A stretch of DNA of 64,000 nucleotides, taken from positions 558,001 through 622,000 of the forward strand of contig CAWFYK010000004.1 of the NCBI GenBank assembly GCA_963820035.1. Reading direction: 5' to 3'. A program made the translations under genes and the position numbers. Of this stretch, positions 40,945-50,116 are shown in pieces (positions within the stretch are counted from its first letter, which is position 1; each line of letters opens with the position of its first letter). Below the pieces are notes generated by a model. The model did not search any database. It had not been told where the DNA came from and saw nothing but the letters and a program-made list of their open reading frames with translations. The DNA is from JAWWPG01 sp963820035 (GTDB lineage Bacteria > Actinomycetota > Actinomycetes > Propionibacteriales > Nocardioidaceae).

Positions 40945-42975
40945 TCACGGCGTCGCCGGCTGTGGGACGCCGGCCTTGACCGAGACCAGACACATCGTGC
41001 CGGCCGTCCGGGACAGCCTGATCGTGAAGTTGTCGAACTCCGCCTCGACCACGACGTCGACCACGTGCAGCCCGGGATGAACCGGGAACCGGACGGTCTC
41101 GGTTCCCGCGGTGAGCACCGCAGTGTCGTCGACGTTGGTGTAGTAGCCGAGCTGGATGACGTTCTTGTTCAGCGGCACATGGGCAGACATGAAAACCAGG
41201 GTCGTGTTCAGGGTGACGTTGTAGCCGCAGGCCTTGCTGGGACCCTTCACAGCGGTGACCGGGTTCGCGAGCTCGATCGGATGCACATGCCCGTCCGGAC
41301 CGACGATGCGCAGTTGCTCGCTGGGCGCGTCGAAGCCCGGCGCGCCCGGCGCGATCCCATAGACGGTCGAGACCCGGTCATCGTTGCCGAACCACGACAC
41401 CATCACGTCCTCCGGCACCGTCGAGTCGAAGAGGGACACGGCAGGCTGAGTGGCAAGGTCGTGGCGGAGGTTGTCGACGTACGTCCGCGCCGCTGTGTTG
41501 TAGAGGTCGGGTGCAGTCAGATGTGTGGTCACTGCCGCCGACGCCGTGTAGAGCACGGCGACACCGATGCTGGCGGCGACCCGACGGTCGACCCGGCCGC
41601 GCCGCGCGAAGAACTGCGATACGCGCGGAGGGGCGGCCACGTCACGGACGGCACCAGCGAACGTGATGACCAAGATGGGCAGCATGTCGGCCACGTAGCG
41701 GGGGGTCAGGCCGGAGAGGCTGCCGTACTGGGCCCGTCCGGCGAAGACCAGCAGGCCGTCGACCAGCGCGTAGGCCAGCAGCATCAGCCAGGCAGCTCCG
41801 GCGGCACCGCCACCGAACCGCACGGTGTAGACCACCGTGACAGCGACCACGGCACAGCTGACCACGATGACCCAGCCAGGTGGGACGAGGGCCGAGCCGA
41901 TGAACACCGCCCCGGTCCATGGCCCACCGACGATGGCCGGCACCAGGTTGCGGAAGAAGAAGTTGGTGACCAGGTCGAGCGAGTCGTTGGTCCCACCGCC
42001 GCCGGTGGCCCGAACGGGCGCGAGCCACGCGTGGAGGAGCAGGTAGGCCGCGACGATCGCCGAGAGGATCAGCCACAGCATACGATCGCGCCGGAGCGCG
42101 CCGATGAAACGACTCTTGAGGGACTCCCCGCGGGGAAGGATCACGGCAAGGGCGGCGATCGTGATGGGGACGAGGATGCCCCGTTCTTCGAAGAGCAGGG
42201 CCGCGACGACGAAGACCGGTGTCAGCCGCCACCCCCAACGACTGCCGTCCTGCCGCCAGCGGAGGTAGCCGAGAGCAGCACCGAGGGCGCAGAGCTCCAA
42301 CGGCAGGAACTGGATCGCGACCGCCCACCACTGGGTCGACCAGAGCGACATCGGGCTGAGACAGAAGATGGTGAGAATCGGGATCCGCTCCCAGCGGCTC
42401 CCGAGCAGCCGGCTCAGCACCATCCACATCAGCACCCCGGCTGCGAGCTGCATCAGGAGGACAGGGATGTAGGCGGCCGGCCAGGACAGAGGTGCGATGC
42501 GCGCCTCCGCGTAGGCGAACACGAAACCCCCCGGGAACAAGTGACCCGAGTAGTTCTGCATCAGGTACGACGGCGTCAGCGCGCTGGTGCCGCCCTTATG
42601 AAGCATCAGGAAGTCGTCTTGAGTGAAGTAACCCTTCGCGAGGTAGTAGGTCCGCCAGACCAGCTGGACCAGCAGGACGACCACGGCGGCAACCGCGGGA
42701 GATCCGACCCACGCCTCCCTGCCCCGCAGCAGCAAGCGGCGATCTCCCGTGCCACCCGTGGTCGCGACGGCATCATGGTCCGGACCCTCCTCGGCCGCCA
42801 GGACGGTCGACCGTCCCCGGTTGCTCACTGGTCGGGTCCCGCTGGAGCGGGAGACCGGCGTCTCGGCAGCCCCGGAAGTCTCGGCGCCGGCAGCCCTGGC
42901 CCGCGCTGCGGCGGCCCGCTCCTGCTGGGCCGCGGCTACCCGGGTGGCCCGGCGAGTGGGCTTGCCGCGGCTCAT
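40945..42975 (-). CDS. Large multi-pass membrane protein, GT-C-like
   Basis: This 676-residue protein has a long charged N terminus (about 95 residues, rich in Arg/Ala), then about ten membrane helices. A loop between the first two (LAKGYFTQDDFLMLHKGGTSALTPSYLMQNYSGHLFPG) holds the Asp-Asp pair typical of GT-C enzymes such as arabinofuranosyl- and mannosyltransferases using lipid donors. The C-terminal 200 residues form an extracytoplasmic domain with two Cys. The ATG at 42975 overlaps the stop of the AftD gene in an ATGA junction, showing translational coupling. I know of no close named family. Confidence 0.75.
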   Translation of the reverse strand: MSRGKPTRRATRVAAAQQERAAAARARAAGAETSGAAETPVSRSSGTRPVSNRGRSTVLAAEEGPDHDAVATTGGTGDRRLLLRGREAWVGSPAVAAVVVLLVQLVWRTYYLAKGYFTQDDFLMLHKGGTSALTPSYLMQNYSGHLFPGGFVFAYAEARIAPLSWPAAYIPVLLMQLAAGVLMWMVLSRLLGSRWERIPILTIFCLSPMSLWSTQWWAVAIQFLPLELCALGAALGYLRWRQDGSRWGWRLTPVFVVAALLFEERGILVPITIAALAVILPRGESLKSRFIGALRRDRMLWLILSAIVAAYLLLHAWLAPVRATGGGGTNDSLDLVTNFFFRNLVPAIVGGPWTGAVFIGSALVPPGWVIVVSCAVVAVTVVYTVRFGGGAAGAAWLMLLAYALVDGLLVFAGRAQYGSLSGLTPRYVADMLPILVITFAGAVRDVAAPPRVSQFFARRGRVDRRVAASIGVAVLYTASAAVTTHLTAPDLYNTAARTYVDNLRHDLATQPAVSLFDSTVPEDVMVSWFGNDDRVSTVYGIAPGAPGFDAPSEQLRIVGPDGHVHPIELANPVTAVKGPSKACGYNVTLNTTLVFMSAHVPLNKNVIQLGYYTNVDDTAVLTAGTETVRFPVHPGLHVVDVVVEAEFDNFTIRLSRTAGTMCLVSVKAGVPQPATP

Positions 42976-45900
42976 GACGGTGGGCTCCTTCGCGCATCGG
43001 GCGGTTCCCGATAGGAGAAGTCTGGACCAAGGACCAGCCCAACCCCTAACGCCGCGAGGAGATCCGACGCGTTGCTCTCGGCGCCTGACCAGGCCTGCCA
43101 CCAGCCGGCCGCGACGACGGCCGCGACCACCAGGGCGCGCCGGAACCAGACCCCTCGAGTCCACGGCAGCAGGCCGATCACGGCGCCCACGAGCAGCCCC
43201 ACCCCGGCGAATGCAGCGGCGACGGCCACGCCCGCCAGTCCCAACCACTTGCTGATCCGGGTCGACACAAACGGCGCCCGCCGGGGTCTCCCGGAGGCCG
43301 GGTCCCGTCGTCGTACGACGGAGACGATGGCTGCCGTCACCAGCAGCAGGGCAAGAGCGCCACCCACGACCAGTGCCGCCGCGTAGGTGTGCTGGGGATG
43401 GAAGGTGAGTGTCACGGTGGTCGCATCGCCCGCGGGAAGTCGCCAGCCTTGGGCCCAGCCGTCGATGACGATCGGCTCGAGGGTGGCGCCGTCGGCCGTC
43501 GCCGCCCATCCAGCGCTGGTGTTCTGGGTCACCCAGACGATCGCCGGCCCGCCCGAGCCCACCGCCAGGGTTCTCCGGCTGTCCCCCCACGACGTCACGT
43601 GCATCGTGCGCCCCAGGTTGTTCGACACACGGGGGGCCGACGTCGGCACCAGCTGGGCCCGGGTGGGCTGGAACTGCGCGGTGGATGCGATCCGAATCCG
43701 ATGCGGGCCGTCCGAGAGCCGGATGGCCCGCCCACCGCACAGCGTCACTGACACCGGCGTTCCTGCCAACACGTCGCCCAAGGTGCCGGTCACCTTCGTG
43801 TCATGTCGCTTGCCGTCCACGAACACGGGTGGACCGAAACCACACGGCTCGCCCGTGGCGGAACCCGGGCGCGGGGCATAGCGGACCCCGTGCAGCCCGT
43901 CGATGGTGACCTCTGAGATCTCCATCGGCAGCTCCGAGCCCCGGCGGAGGCGAGGCCCAGAGTCGAAGGTGAGCGTGACGTTGTTGGTGCGCAAGGGGCG
44001 GAAGAAGCCCAGGGACCCGGTGCCGACCTGCACGGTCCGGTCACCCTGGTCGGAATGGAGGTGGACGACGGTCGGTCGTCGTACCTCTTGTTGCGTGCCC
44101 AGCCCGATCTGGATCCGGTCGAGCGTGCGCGCTTTCGGCCAGGCCAACGTCAGCGTCGGCGAGGTGTCCCCGGGATCGGTGACCCAGCTGGTCAGCGGGT
44201 TGCCATCGAGCGCGAACGTCGGCGCCACCACCGGGTCTCCGCCAAGGATCGACGAGCCCGCGATCGTATAGCCGGGCTGCACGGGCGCGAGCAGCTGGGC
44301 CGTCGCGGCGGAAGGCCGGGCGACGGCAGCGATGTCGAGGTCCCACCGGCCGCCCCCGATGACGCTGAACGACCGGTCCATCGCCGACGACTCCTCGGCC
44401 GGCCGCGCGGACGAGAGGTCGCACTGCCGCTGCGGATAGGTGCAGGCTCGCACGGGGGGGGACGAGGTGAAGAGCATGCTGGTGGCGGGCCCGGCCGATC
44501 CCGGGACGACGAGCGTCCGGGACTGGTCGACCCCCGGGAGGTGGATGTCGGCGAACCCGACCTGCCGGGTGCCGCGCAGTGAGTCGACGCCGGACACGGT
44601 GAAGCGCACGAAGCTCGTCGTGCCCGACGGAGTCGGGACGTTGACCGTTCTTGTGCCCACAGGCACCGGGACGGTGACCGACCCGCGGTCCGTCGTCGCG
44701 GTCAGCGAGGTCACCGAGGGCTGACCCTGGCCCACCCACAGCTCGACGGGAACCTGCCCGAGGCGGGCCGGCTTCGCGAGCCGGACCGTCAGCGACTGAC
44801 CGACCGGGTCGGTGTACGGCGCGGTCACCCATGCGGTCGTGTCGTCACTGTCGAGCGCCGAGTAGGGACCCTGCTCGGGGCGGACTGCGCCGAGGATGTC
44901 GACGTAGCCGCCCGAGGAGGATGCGCTGACCGATGTCATGCCGGGGTAGTAGGCGACGGTCTCCTGCTCGCCCGGGAAGGCCGGATACTCGTGCGCTGCC
45001 CGGGTCGTCCGGAACGGGTCGGCGGCGGCCATCACCGACGAGATGGCCTGGTTGACCCGGCCGAACGCCTGTTCGCGGCGTTGGAGGGAGTCTGTCAGCA
45101 GGTTCACCGGCCCCCGGTCGGGCGCGTTCTGCCCCGCCAGCAAGGCAGGTTGGTCCTGCTGGAGCATCCCGGTCTGCAGCAGGGGCAGCAGCGCCTCCGG
45201 ACCTCCTTGCACCACGCGGGCGGAATCGGCGGCGACGACGGACGCCCGAGGATCGCTGGTCGCCGCGTCGACCTTCCACAGCTGGAGCGGCAGACTCGCG
45301 CCGGGCGGCACTCCGAACGTCTGTGCGAGCGTCATCCCGAACGACGACGCGAGTGACGTCTGCACCACGTCGGGGCTGGGCGCGTCGCTCGCATTGGGGT
45401 CGAGGTCGGTCCGCAGCAGCACATCGGTGAAGCCCGACCTGGCAAGAAGGGGCGACAGCCCCGCCGACCCCTTGCCACTGGCGAGCAGTGCCTCGACGGA
45501 GTCGAGCAACCGGACGGTGGCGCCTGGCGCCAGAGGCGCCTGCCCTCGACTCGCCCAGTCGCCCGTGGTGAGGGCCTGCACCGGCTCGTCGACCGTGTTG
45601 CCCCACACCTCGAGGCCGAAGCCGGTCGCCGGTACGACGAGTACGCGGCTGCCGCTCGGCAGGTCGCCGATCGCGTGGGCGGCTCGGGCCCACGGACCGG
45701 GGATCGCCGACCAACCAGGCTGCTGGCGCAGCTCACCCGCGAGAGCAGGTTGCGCCGAGGCCGCGAGAAGGGCGAGCGCACCCACGCCGGCGACGACCGC
45801 TGCGATCGTGGCCGGTCGGCCCACCGACGCCGGGACCCGGCGGAACCGCCCGGTCAGCGCCACCCGGACCTCATGCGCCAGGTAGCCGAACCCGAGTGCC

Positions 45901-47039
45901 ATCGGCAGCCGCACGAGCGGGTCTACCTTGTGCACGTTGCGCAGTGGAGCCAACGCGCCGTCGAGCAGCGAGCGGAGCTCGCCGGGGAAGAAGCCGCCGG
46001 ACCAGCCGCCGTGAGCGGCGACGAGGCACGCCAGCCCGAAGCCGAGCGGCAGCGTGAGGCAGACCCGATCGGGCACCCCCCGCCCGACCAGGCCAGCCAG
46101 GGACAGTGCGGCCACCACGGCAGTCAGGACGACCAACCACCTGTCGGTGGCGAGGGCGAAGCCCGCGGGCCACCACGGCCGGCCCCCGACGGTCACGTAG
46201 GCGACCCAGTGGTCGGCTCCCCGCACGGAGTTGACCCAGCCGAGCTCGGCCGTCGTGTTCATGGCGGACTCGATGTAGTCCAGGAACGGCGGGCTGTAGG
46301 TCCCGAGCAGCAGCAGCGGGCCGAGCCACCAGGCGGAGGCTGCGACCACGGCGCCGACCCACACCAGAAGCGAGCGCCACGGCAGCTCGGCGCGCACCAC
46401 CGCATGCGCGAGCACGACCAGCGGGAGCGGCAGGGTCGCTGCCGTCTCGACCGCGTTCTGCCCGCCCATGAACAGGAGGGCCACGCCCGACAGCAGCGGA
46501 CCGGCGTACACCCCGAGCTTCCCCCGCCTCGAAAGCACCAGGGGCAGCACGACCCACGGCAGTACCGCCGTCGGAAGTGCCTCGCCGGTCAGGACGCCGA
46601 CCGTGGTGAGCAGCCTCGGCGCGGTCGCGTAGGCCGCACCAGCGAGAAGCGCGCTGCGCCACCCCAGCCCGCCCCACGCGAGGGCGAGCCGGCGGGCGCC
46701 CTCGAAGGCCGCGATCATCAAGGTGGCCGTCCACAGGCGCTCGGTCACCCACGCCGGGACGGTGAGCAGCTGGCCGAGCCAGTAGACCGGGCCGAGCGGA
46801 AACAGGTAGCCGTAGGCCTGGTTCTGGATCTCCCCCATCCCGATCCGCGACGACCAGAGGTCCAGGCTCTGCGAGATGAACCGGCCCGGGTCGACGAGCA
46901 GGTCGAGCTTGGTGTCGAACGTCGTCCGCCCCGGCGACTGGAGCAGCTGCACGAGGACGATCAGCAGGTAGCAACCGATCAGCACCAGCCGCTGGGGAGA
47001 GCGGAGACCGCGGACAACCCTGTCCCGGCCTTTGCTCAC
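42972..47039 (-). CDS. aftD: Alpha-(1->3)-arabinofuranosyltransferase AftD homologue (DUF3367)
   Basis: AftD in mycobacteria is a huge GT-C membrane enzyme that branches arabinan with decaprenylphospho-arabinose as donor. This homologue has 1355 residues. The N-terminal catalytic part contains TTFDTKLDLLVDPGRFISQSLDLWSSRIGMGEIQNQAYGYLFPLGPVYW (residues about 32-79) and about 12 helices to residue 430. Then follow long extracytoplasmic DUF3367/carbohydrate-binding-like domains (about residues 450-1200) and C-terminal helices (about residues 1200-1325). The GTG at 47039, 3 bases after GGGGAGCAC, is preferred. It starts the operon that continues with the GT-C genes. The exact sugar in this organism is not established. 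Confidence 0.9.
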   Translation of the reverse strand: MSKGRDRVVRGLRSPQRLVLIGCYLLIVLVQLLQSPGRTTFDTKLDLLVDPGRFISQSLDLWSSRIGMGEIQNQAYGYLFPLGPVYWLGQLLTVPAWVTERLWTATLMIAAFEGARRLALAWGGLGWRSALLAGAAYATAPRLLTTVGVLTGEALPTAVLPWVVLPLVLSRRGKLGVYAGPLLSGVALLFMGGQNAVETAATLPLPLVVLAHAVVRAELPWRSLLVWVGAVVAASAWWLGPLLLLGTYSPPFLDYIESAMNTTAELGWVNSVRGADHWVAYVTVGGRPWWPAGFALATDRWLVVLTAVVAALSLAGLVGRGVPDRVCLTLPLGFGLACLVAAHGGWSGGFFPGELRSLLDGALAPLRNVHKVDPLVRLPMALGFGYLAHEVRVALTGRFRRVPASVGRPATIAAVVAGVGALALLAASAQPALAGELRQQPGWSAIPGPWARAAHAIGDLPSGSRVLVVPATGFGLEVWGNTVDEPVQALTTGDWASRGQAPLAPGATVRLLDSVEALLASGKGSAGLSPLLARSGFTDVLLRTDLDPNASDAPSPDVVQTSLASSFGMTLAQTFGVPPGASLPLQLWKVDAATSDPRASVVAADSARVVQGGPEALLPLLQTGMLQQDQPALLAGQNAPDRGPVNLLTDSLQRREQAFGRVNQAISSVMAAADPFRTTRAAHEYPAFPGEQETVAYYPGMTSVSASSSGGYVDILGAVRPEQGPYSALDSDDTTAWVTAPYTDPVGQSLTVRLAKPARLGQVPVELWVGQGQPSVTSLTATTDRGSVTVPVPVGTRTVNVPTPSGTTSFVRFTVSGVDSLRGTRQVGFADIHLPGVDQSRTLVVPGSAGPATSMLFTSSPPVRACTYPQRQCDLSSARPAEESSAMDRSFSVIGGGRWDLDIAAVARPSAATAQLLAPVQPGYTIAGSSILGGDPVVAPTFALDGNPLTSWVTDPGDTSPTLTLAWPKARTLDRIQIGLGTQQEVRRPTVVHLHSDQGDRTVQVGTGSLGFFRPLRTNNVTLTFDSGPRLRRGSELPMEISEVTIDGLHGVRYAPRPGSATGEPCGFGPPVFVDGKRHDTKVTGTLGDVLAGTPVSVTLCGGRAIRLSDGPHRIRIASTAQFQPTRAQLVPTSAPRVSNNLGRTMHVTSWGDSRRTLAVGSGGPAIVWVTQNTSAGWAATADGATLEPIVIDGWAQGWRLPAGDATTVTLTFHPQHTYAAALVVGGALALLLVTAAIVSVVRRRDPASGRPRRAPFVSTRISKWLGLAGVAVAAAFAGVGLLVGAVIGLLPWTRGVWFRRALVVAAVVAAGWWQAWSGAESNASDLLAALGVGLVLGPDFSYREPPDARRSPPS

Positions 47040-47147
47040 GACGTGCTCCCCGTCCTCTCGTCGACCGGTCCGGTCAGTGTAGGCGACGGTACGCTGTCGC
47101 CAGCGGCGCGATGCCGGGCCGAAGGTGGCGTGCAGCAGGGAGGCAGC

Positions 47148-47879
47148 GTGCAGCAGGGGCACGACGGGACGCGCGGACGGCGGCTCGAGTTCGAGGACCT
47201 GTGGCGTGATGCCTCATCGGTCAAGGGCTGGCTCACGGAGGCGCAGGCGCGCCGGTTGTGGGGTGAGGCCGCCACCCTTCCGTCCGGTGCCGTGGTGGTC
47301 GAGATCGGCAGCCACCAGGGACGGTCGACGGTCGTGCTCGCTGCCGCGCTGGACGGCACCGGCCGGGTGGTCGCCATCGACCCGTTCGTGGAGGGCCGGC
47401 TGTTCGGCGGCCGCCATACCCGAGACGCGTTCGAGGCCACCATCGCGAGGTTCGGCCTCGAGGACACGGTGCGGCTCGTTGCCGACTACAGCACCCGGGT
47501 GCGACCCGGCTGGGGCGAGCAGATCGACCTGCTCTATGTCGACGGGAAGCACGACTACTGGACCTGCAGTGACGACCTCAGGTGGGCGCGGCAGGTCCGC
47601 GACGGAGGCACCGTGCTCGTCCACGATGCGTTCTCCTCCATCGGTGTCACCCTCGCCGTGCTCGCCCACGTGCTCCCGTCGCGGGAGCTTGCCTATGACG
47701 GCCGCGACGGTTCGCTCGCCAGGTTCTCCCGGCGTCCCCCCGCTGTCCGAGACCGCTGGCGGATCATCCGGGAGCTGCCGTGGTGGATGCGCAACGTCGT
47801 GGTCAAGGTGGTGTTGCGGCTCCGGCTGCGGCGGGTCGCGCGGCTGCTGGGTCATGAGGGTGAGTACGACCCCTACTGA
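47148..47879 (+). CDS. Class I SAM-dependent methyltransferase (Methyltransf_24-like)
   Basis: This 243-residue protein has a SAM-binding core VVVEIGSHQGRSTVVLAAAL (about residues 47-66), VVAIDPFVEG, VRLVADYSTRV and LLYVDGKHDYWTCSDDLRWARQVRDGGTVLVHDAFSSIG, the pattern of methyltransferases that act on sugars or surface glycans and keep a metal near DxK/H-D. The GTG at 47148, with a GGGAGG site directly upstream, was chosen; a GTG at 47130 is a second option. It is divergent from aftD with about 108 bp between starts. O-methylation of the glycan is plausible from context but not demonstrated. Confidence 0.85.
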   Translation: MQQGHDGTRGRRLEFEDLWRDASSVKGWLTEAQARRLWGEAATLPSGAVVVEIGSHQGRSTVVLAAALDGTGRVVAIDPFVEGRLFGGRHTRDAFEATIARFGLEDTVRLVADYSTRVRPGWGEQIDLLYVDGKHDYWTCSDDLRWARQVRDGGTVLVHDAFSSIGVTLAVLAHVLPSRELAYDGRDGSLARFSRRPPAVRDRWRIIRELPWWMRNVVVKVVLRLRLRRVARLLGHEGEYDPY

Positions 47880-47931
47880 TGGATAGCTCGTGATGCACGG
47901 GACCGGCCTCGACCTCGGCGGCAGCACCGCT

Positions 47932-49080
47932 CTAGACATCACTCCGGGTCGCGCCGAGCTCGGCGGCGATCGAGGCAGACACGGCCAGCGCGGCTGACGT
48001 GGTGAAGTCCGCTCGCGGCATCCGGACCGTCACGGTGGTAGCCGAGGCCGTGGACGCCACCCCGACCGCGAGCGCGCGAGGCCCGGCAGCCGACGGGTAG
48101 AACGCGATACGACGGACGAAACCGGGAGCCTCGACGAACCCAAGGTTCGAGACCAGCAGGCTGGAGCCGAGCCGGTCTCGAAGCACGCGGGTGAGCCGTG
48201 ACGTCCACGCCCCGGGGGGGCGCTCGGGAAACGTCGGCTCCGGGCTGGTCGCGCCGAGGAGCCGGGCCACCGTCGCGGCATGGGCATCGGCATCGGCATC
48301 GGCTACCGGCGGCAGTCGCAGCCGGAAGTACGCCGTGTCCCGATCCGGGCGGGCAGCGGACCCGTCCCGCCTCGAGGCTCCGATCGCGGCCACCAGCCGG
48401 TCAGCCGGCGCCCGGTGGGTCCGGTTCCATCTGGCGACGGCCCGGGCTGCGGCAGCCACCGACCTGGCCGTGTCGACCCGCGTGGGCGGCAGGTCGACGG
48501 CAGCGGTCACGTCGCCAGGCATTCTGGCCGCGGTGCCGTGCGGCTGCCGGCCGCGAGGCTCGCCCGGTGCCTGGGCCGGATCTGCTGCAAGCCGCGTCGG
48601 AGGCATCATCAGCGCCTCCACGAGCCGGGTCACCGACGACCGGATGAAACCGACGGTCGACGCCCGGTCACCGATCCCGCGGGCGGTGCTCATCACGTCG
48701 TCGCCGAGCAGCAGGCTCAGGACCGCGAGCAGCCCCAGCCCGTCGACCGCACCATGATGGGCCGCCACCAGCAGCCGGTCCTGCCGGTCGCTTTGGGCGA
48801 CGCGCACGAGGGGGTCGTGGTCGCCGTACGGGGTGTCGAGGAAGCGCGCGAGCACGTCGGCCGCCGCCTCGTCGTCGAACCGGACGGGAGTGGGTGGGGT
48901 TCCCAGCCCGGGGTTGTCGACCGTCAGCGCCGAGCATCGGAGGTCGAGGCCGGCGGCGAGGTCGGCGGCCACGGGCTCGGACAGCACGACGTCGAGCGCA
49001 ATGCTCCAGCTGACCGTCGGGTCGCCGTACAGCCCGACGACAGCCCGGGCCCGGCTGACCGCCGGGTCGACAGCACTCAC
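47932..49080 (-). CDS. Condensation/acyltransferase-fold protein (HHxxxDG)
   Basis: This 382-residue protein contains the HHGAVDG motif (about residues 110-116) of the chloramphenicol-acetyltransferase / condensation-domain superfamily, as in mycobacterial PapA acyltransferases. The motif SLLVSNLGFVEAPGF near residue 320 resembles the second conserved block. The protein is soluble. It may esterify an acyl group onto an envelope sugar or lipid, but neighbours cannot identify the acceptor. The GTG start overlaps the stop of the ATPase gene above (GTGA), so the two are coupled. Alternative annotation: acyl-carrier-independent condensation protein of unknown role. Confidence 0.7.
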   Translation of the reverse strand: MSAVDPAVSRARAVVGLYGDPTVSWSIALDVVLSEPVAADLAAGLDLRCSALTVDNPGLGTPPTPVRFDDEAAADVLARFLDTPYGDHDPLVRVAQSDRQDRLLVAAHHGAVDGLGLLAVLSLLLGDDVMSTARGIGDRASTVGFIRSSVTRLVEALMMPPTRLAADPAQAPGEPRGRQPHGTAARMPGDVTAAVDLPPTRVDTARSVAAAARAVARWNRTHRAPADRLVAAIGASRRDGSAARPDRDTAYFRLRLPPVADADADAHAATVARLLGATSPEPTFPERPPGAWTSRLTRVLRDRLGSSLLVSNLGFVEAPGFVRRIAFYPSAAGPRALAVGVASTASATTVTVRMPRADFTTSAALAVSASIAAELGATRSDV

Positions 49081-49499
49081 CGCTGCCCTTCGCCGCCCTC
49101 GTCCTCGCCCACACCCGCGCCACCCCGAGTCTCCTCACCCTCCCCCGCGAATTGCGGGAAAACGCAGGTTGCACGGAGCTCCGAACCTGCGTTTTCCCGC
49201 AGTTCCGGGGGGACGGGCGGGTCCATGGTCCGCAGAATCTTGGCCGCTGCCGCCACCGGTGAGACAACAGCCGTGTCGACGACGAGGTCGGCCGAGTCGA
49301 ACAGCCAGGAGCGTGCCGCCAGGTAGGGCTCGACGTGGTTGTGCCGCCAGGGCCTGATGTCCTGGCCGGCGTTCATCAGCAGATAGCCCACGAACTCCGG
49401 GTCGAAGACACGGAACCCGCTGGCGAGCTCCAGCAGCCGGGACGCGACGGTCGTCTTGCCGGCCCCGAAGGTCCCGTTGAGCCAGATGATCACCGACAC
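49077..49499 (-). CDS. Truncated P-loop ATPase (TmrB-like)
   Basis: This 140-residue protein starts MSVIIWLNGTFGAGKTTVASRL, a Walker A P-loop, then FRVFDPEFVGYLL, as in TmrB/tunicamycin-resistance-like ATP-binding proteins, which normally run to about 170-200 residues. Here the usual C-terminal part is missing. From about residue 97 the reading frame runs through a 57-bp inverted repeat (49149-49205) and ends in a low-complexity Gly/Glu tail. The gene may be broken by insertion of the palindrome or may make a shortened protein. It overlaps the acyltransferase gene at its 3' end. Confidence 0.65.
   Translation of the reverse strand: MSVIIWLNGTFGAGKTTVASRLLELASGFRVFDPEFVGYLLMNAGQDIRPWRHNHVEPYLAARSWLFDSADLVVDTAVVSPVAAAAKILRTMDPPVPPELRENAGSELRATCVFPQFAGEGEETRGGAGVGEDEGGEGQR
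49149..49205. repeat. Large palindromic element inside the ATPase frame
   Basis: TGCGGGAAAACGCAGGTT at 49153-49170 is the exact complement of 49184-49201; with one mismatch the arms extend to 49149 and 49205. The 13-base loop contains a second palindrome, CGGAGCTCCG (49174-49183). This double-palindrome structure looks like a mobile REP/MITE-type element more than a terminator because it lies inside a coding frame. Confidence 0.85.
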
Positions 49500-49528
49500 A
49501 ACCTAGCCGTCGGGCCGGCGTACGTCGG

Positions 49529-50090
49529 TCAGACCTGACCGCGATAGAACCCGAATCGGCCGAGCGGGCCGACCAGCTCCCGCTCCTCGTAGGCGAAGTG
49601 GGACACCAGGGCGTCCGCGAGGACGTCGATGGCCTCGGTGGTCGGACCGAACTCATCAGGGTGCTGCACCAGCCGCACGAGCCCCGAGTCCAGCTGCTCG
49701 AGCAGCTCGTGGATGACGAGGTGCTCGGCTTGGAGGCGGTCGAGCACGTCCGCCAGGTCGGGTTGGCTCTGCCGCAGATGCGGGAAGATCGCCTGGTCCT
49801 CCATTCCGTGGTGCTGGGTGACCGCCAGGCAATGTGCCTGGCAATAGCCACCGAGCGTCCAGTCGTTCGCCCGGAGGGTCATCAGGTTGAGCTCGTTGCG
49901 GGCCGCTCCGACCGTTGCCGCACCCGCGCGCACCTGCTCGAGGATCTCCCGCAGCTGGGTCAGCTCTCGCCGGAAATGGTCGTGCACCTCGACCAAGTGA
50001 GCTCCGGCAGCTCCCCCAGGGCGCGGCGGGCGTCACGTCGGAGGCGGGCTCGCGGGCGCTCGGCCGGCTCGACTCGTCCAGCACGCTCAT
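49529..50090 (-). pseudogene. Hemerythrin-domain protein, apparent +1 frameshift
   Basis: The in-frame part at 49529-49996 encodes 155 residues of a hemerythrin HHE-fold protein (VEVHDHFRRELTQLREI, HGMEDQAIFPHL, HLVIHELLEQLD and FAYEERELVGPL, supplying the His/Glu iron ligands). The natural N terminus lies in another frame: an ATG at 50090 begins MSVLDESSRPSAREPASDV. Reading passes from one frame to the other at the run CCCCC at 50013-50017 on the plus strand: removing one C joins PWGAAGAHLVEVHDHF smoothly. So either the gene carries a one-base insertion or the sequence does. Without it the protein would be about 185 residues and bind a non-haem di-iron or oxygen-sensing centre. Confidence 0.75.
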
Positions 50091-50116
50091 CGGCAGGCGT
50101 TCAGTCTCGGCCGGCG

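Noticed and set aside
40678..43014. 778-aa plus-strand open frame across the GT-C genes
   Set aside because: Antisense to a well supported membrane protein; no start signal and shadow-like composition.
45675..47147. Upstream extension of the methyltransferase frame at 47148-47879
   Set aside because: The extension is antisense to aftD, low-complexity Arg/Gln/Glu, and homology begins only after 47148, where a good ribosome site is found.
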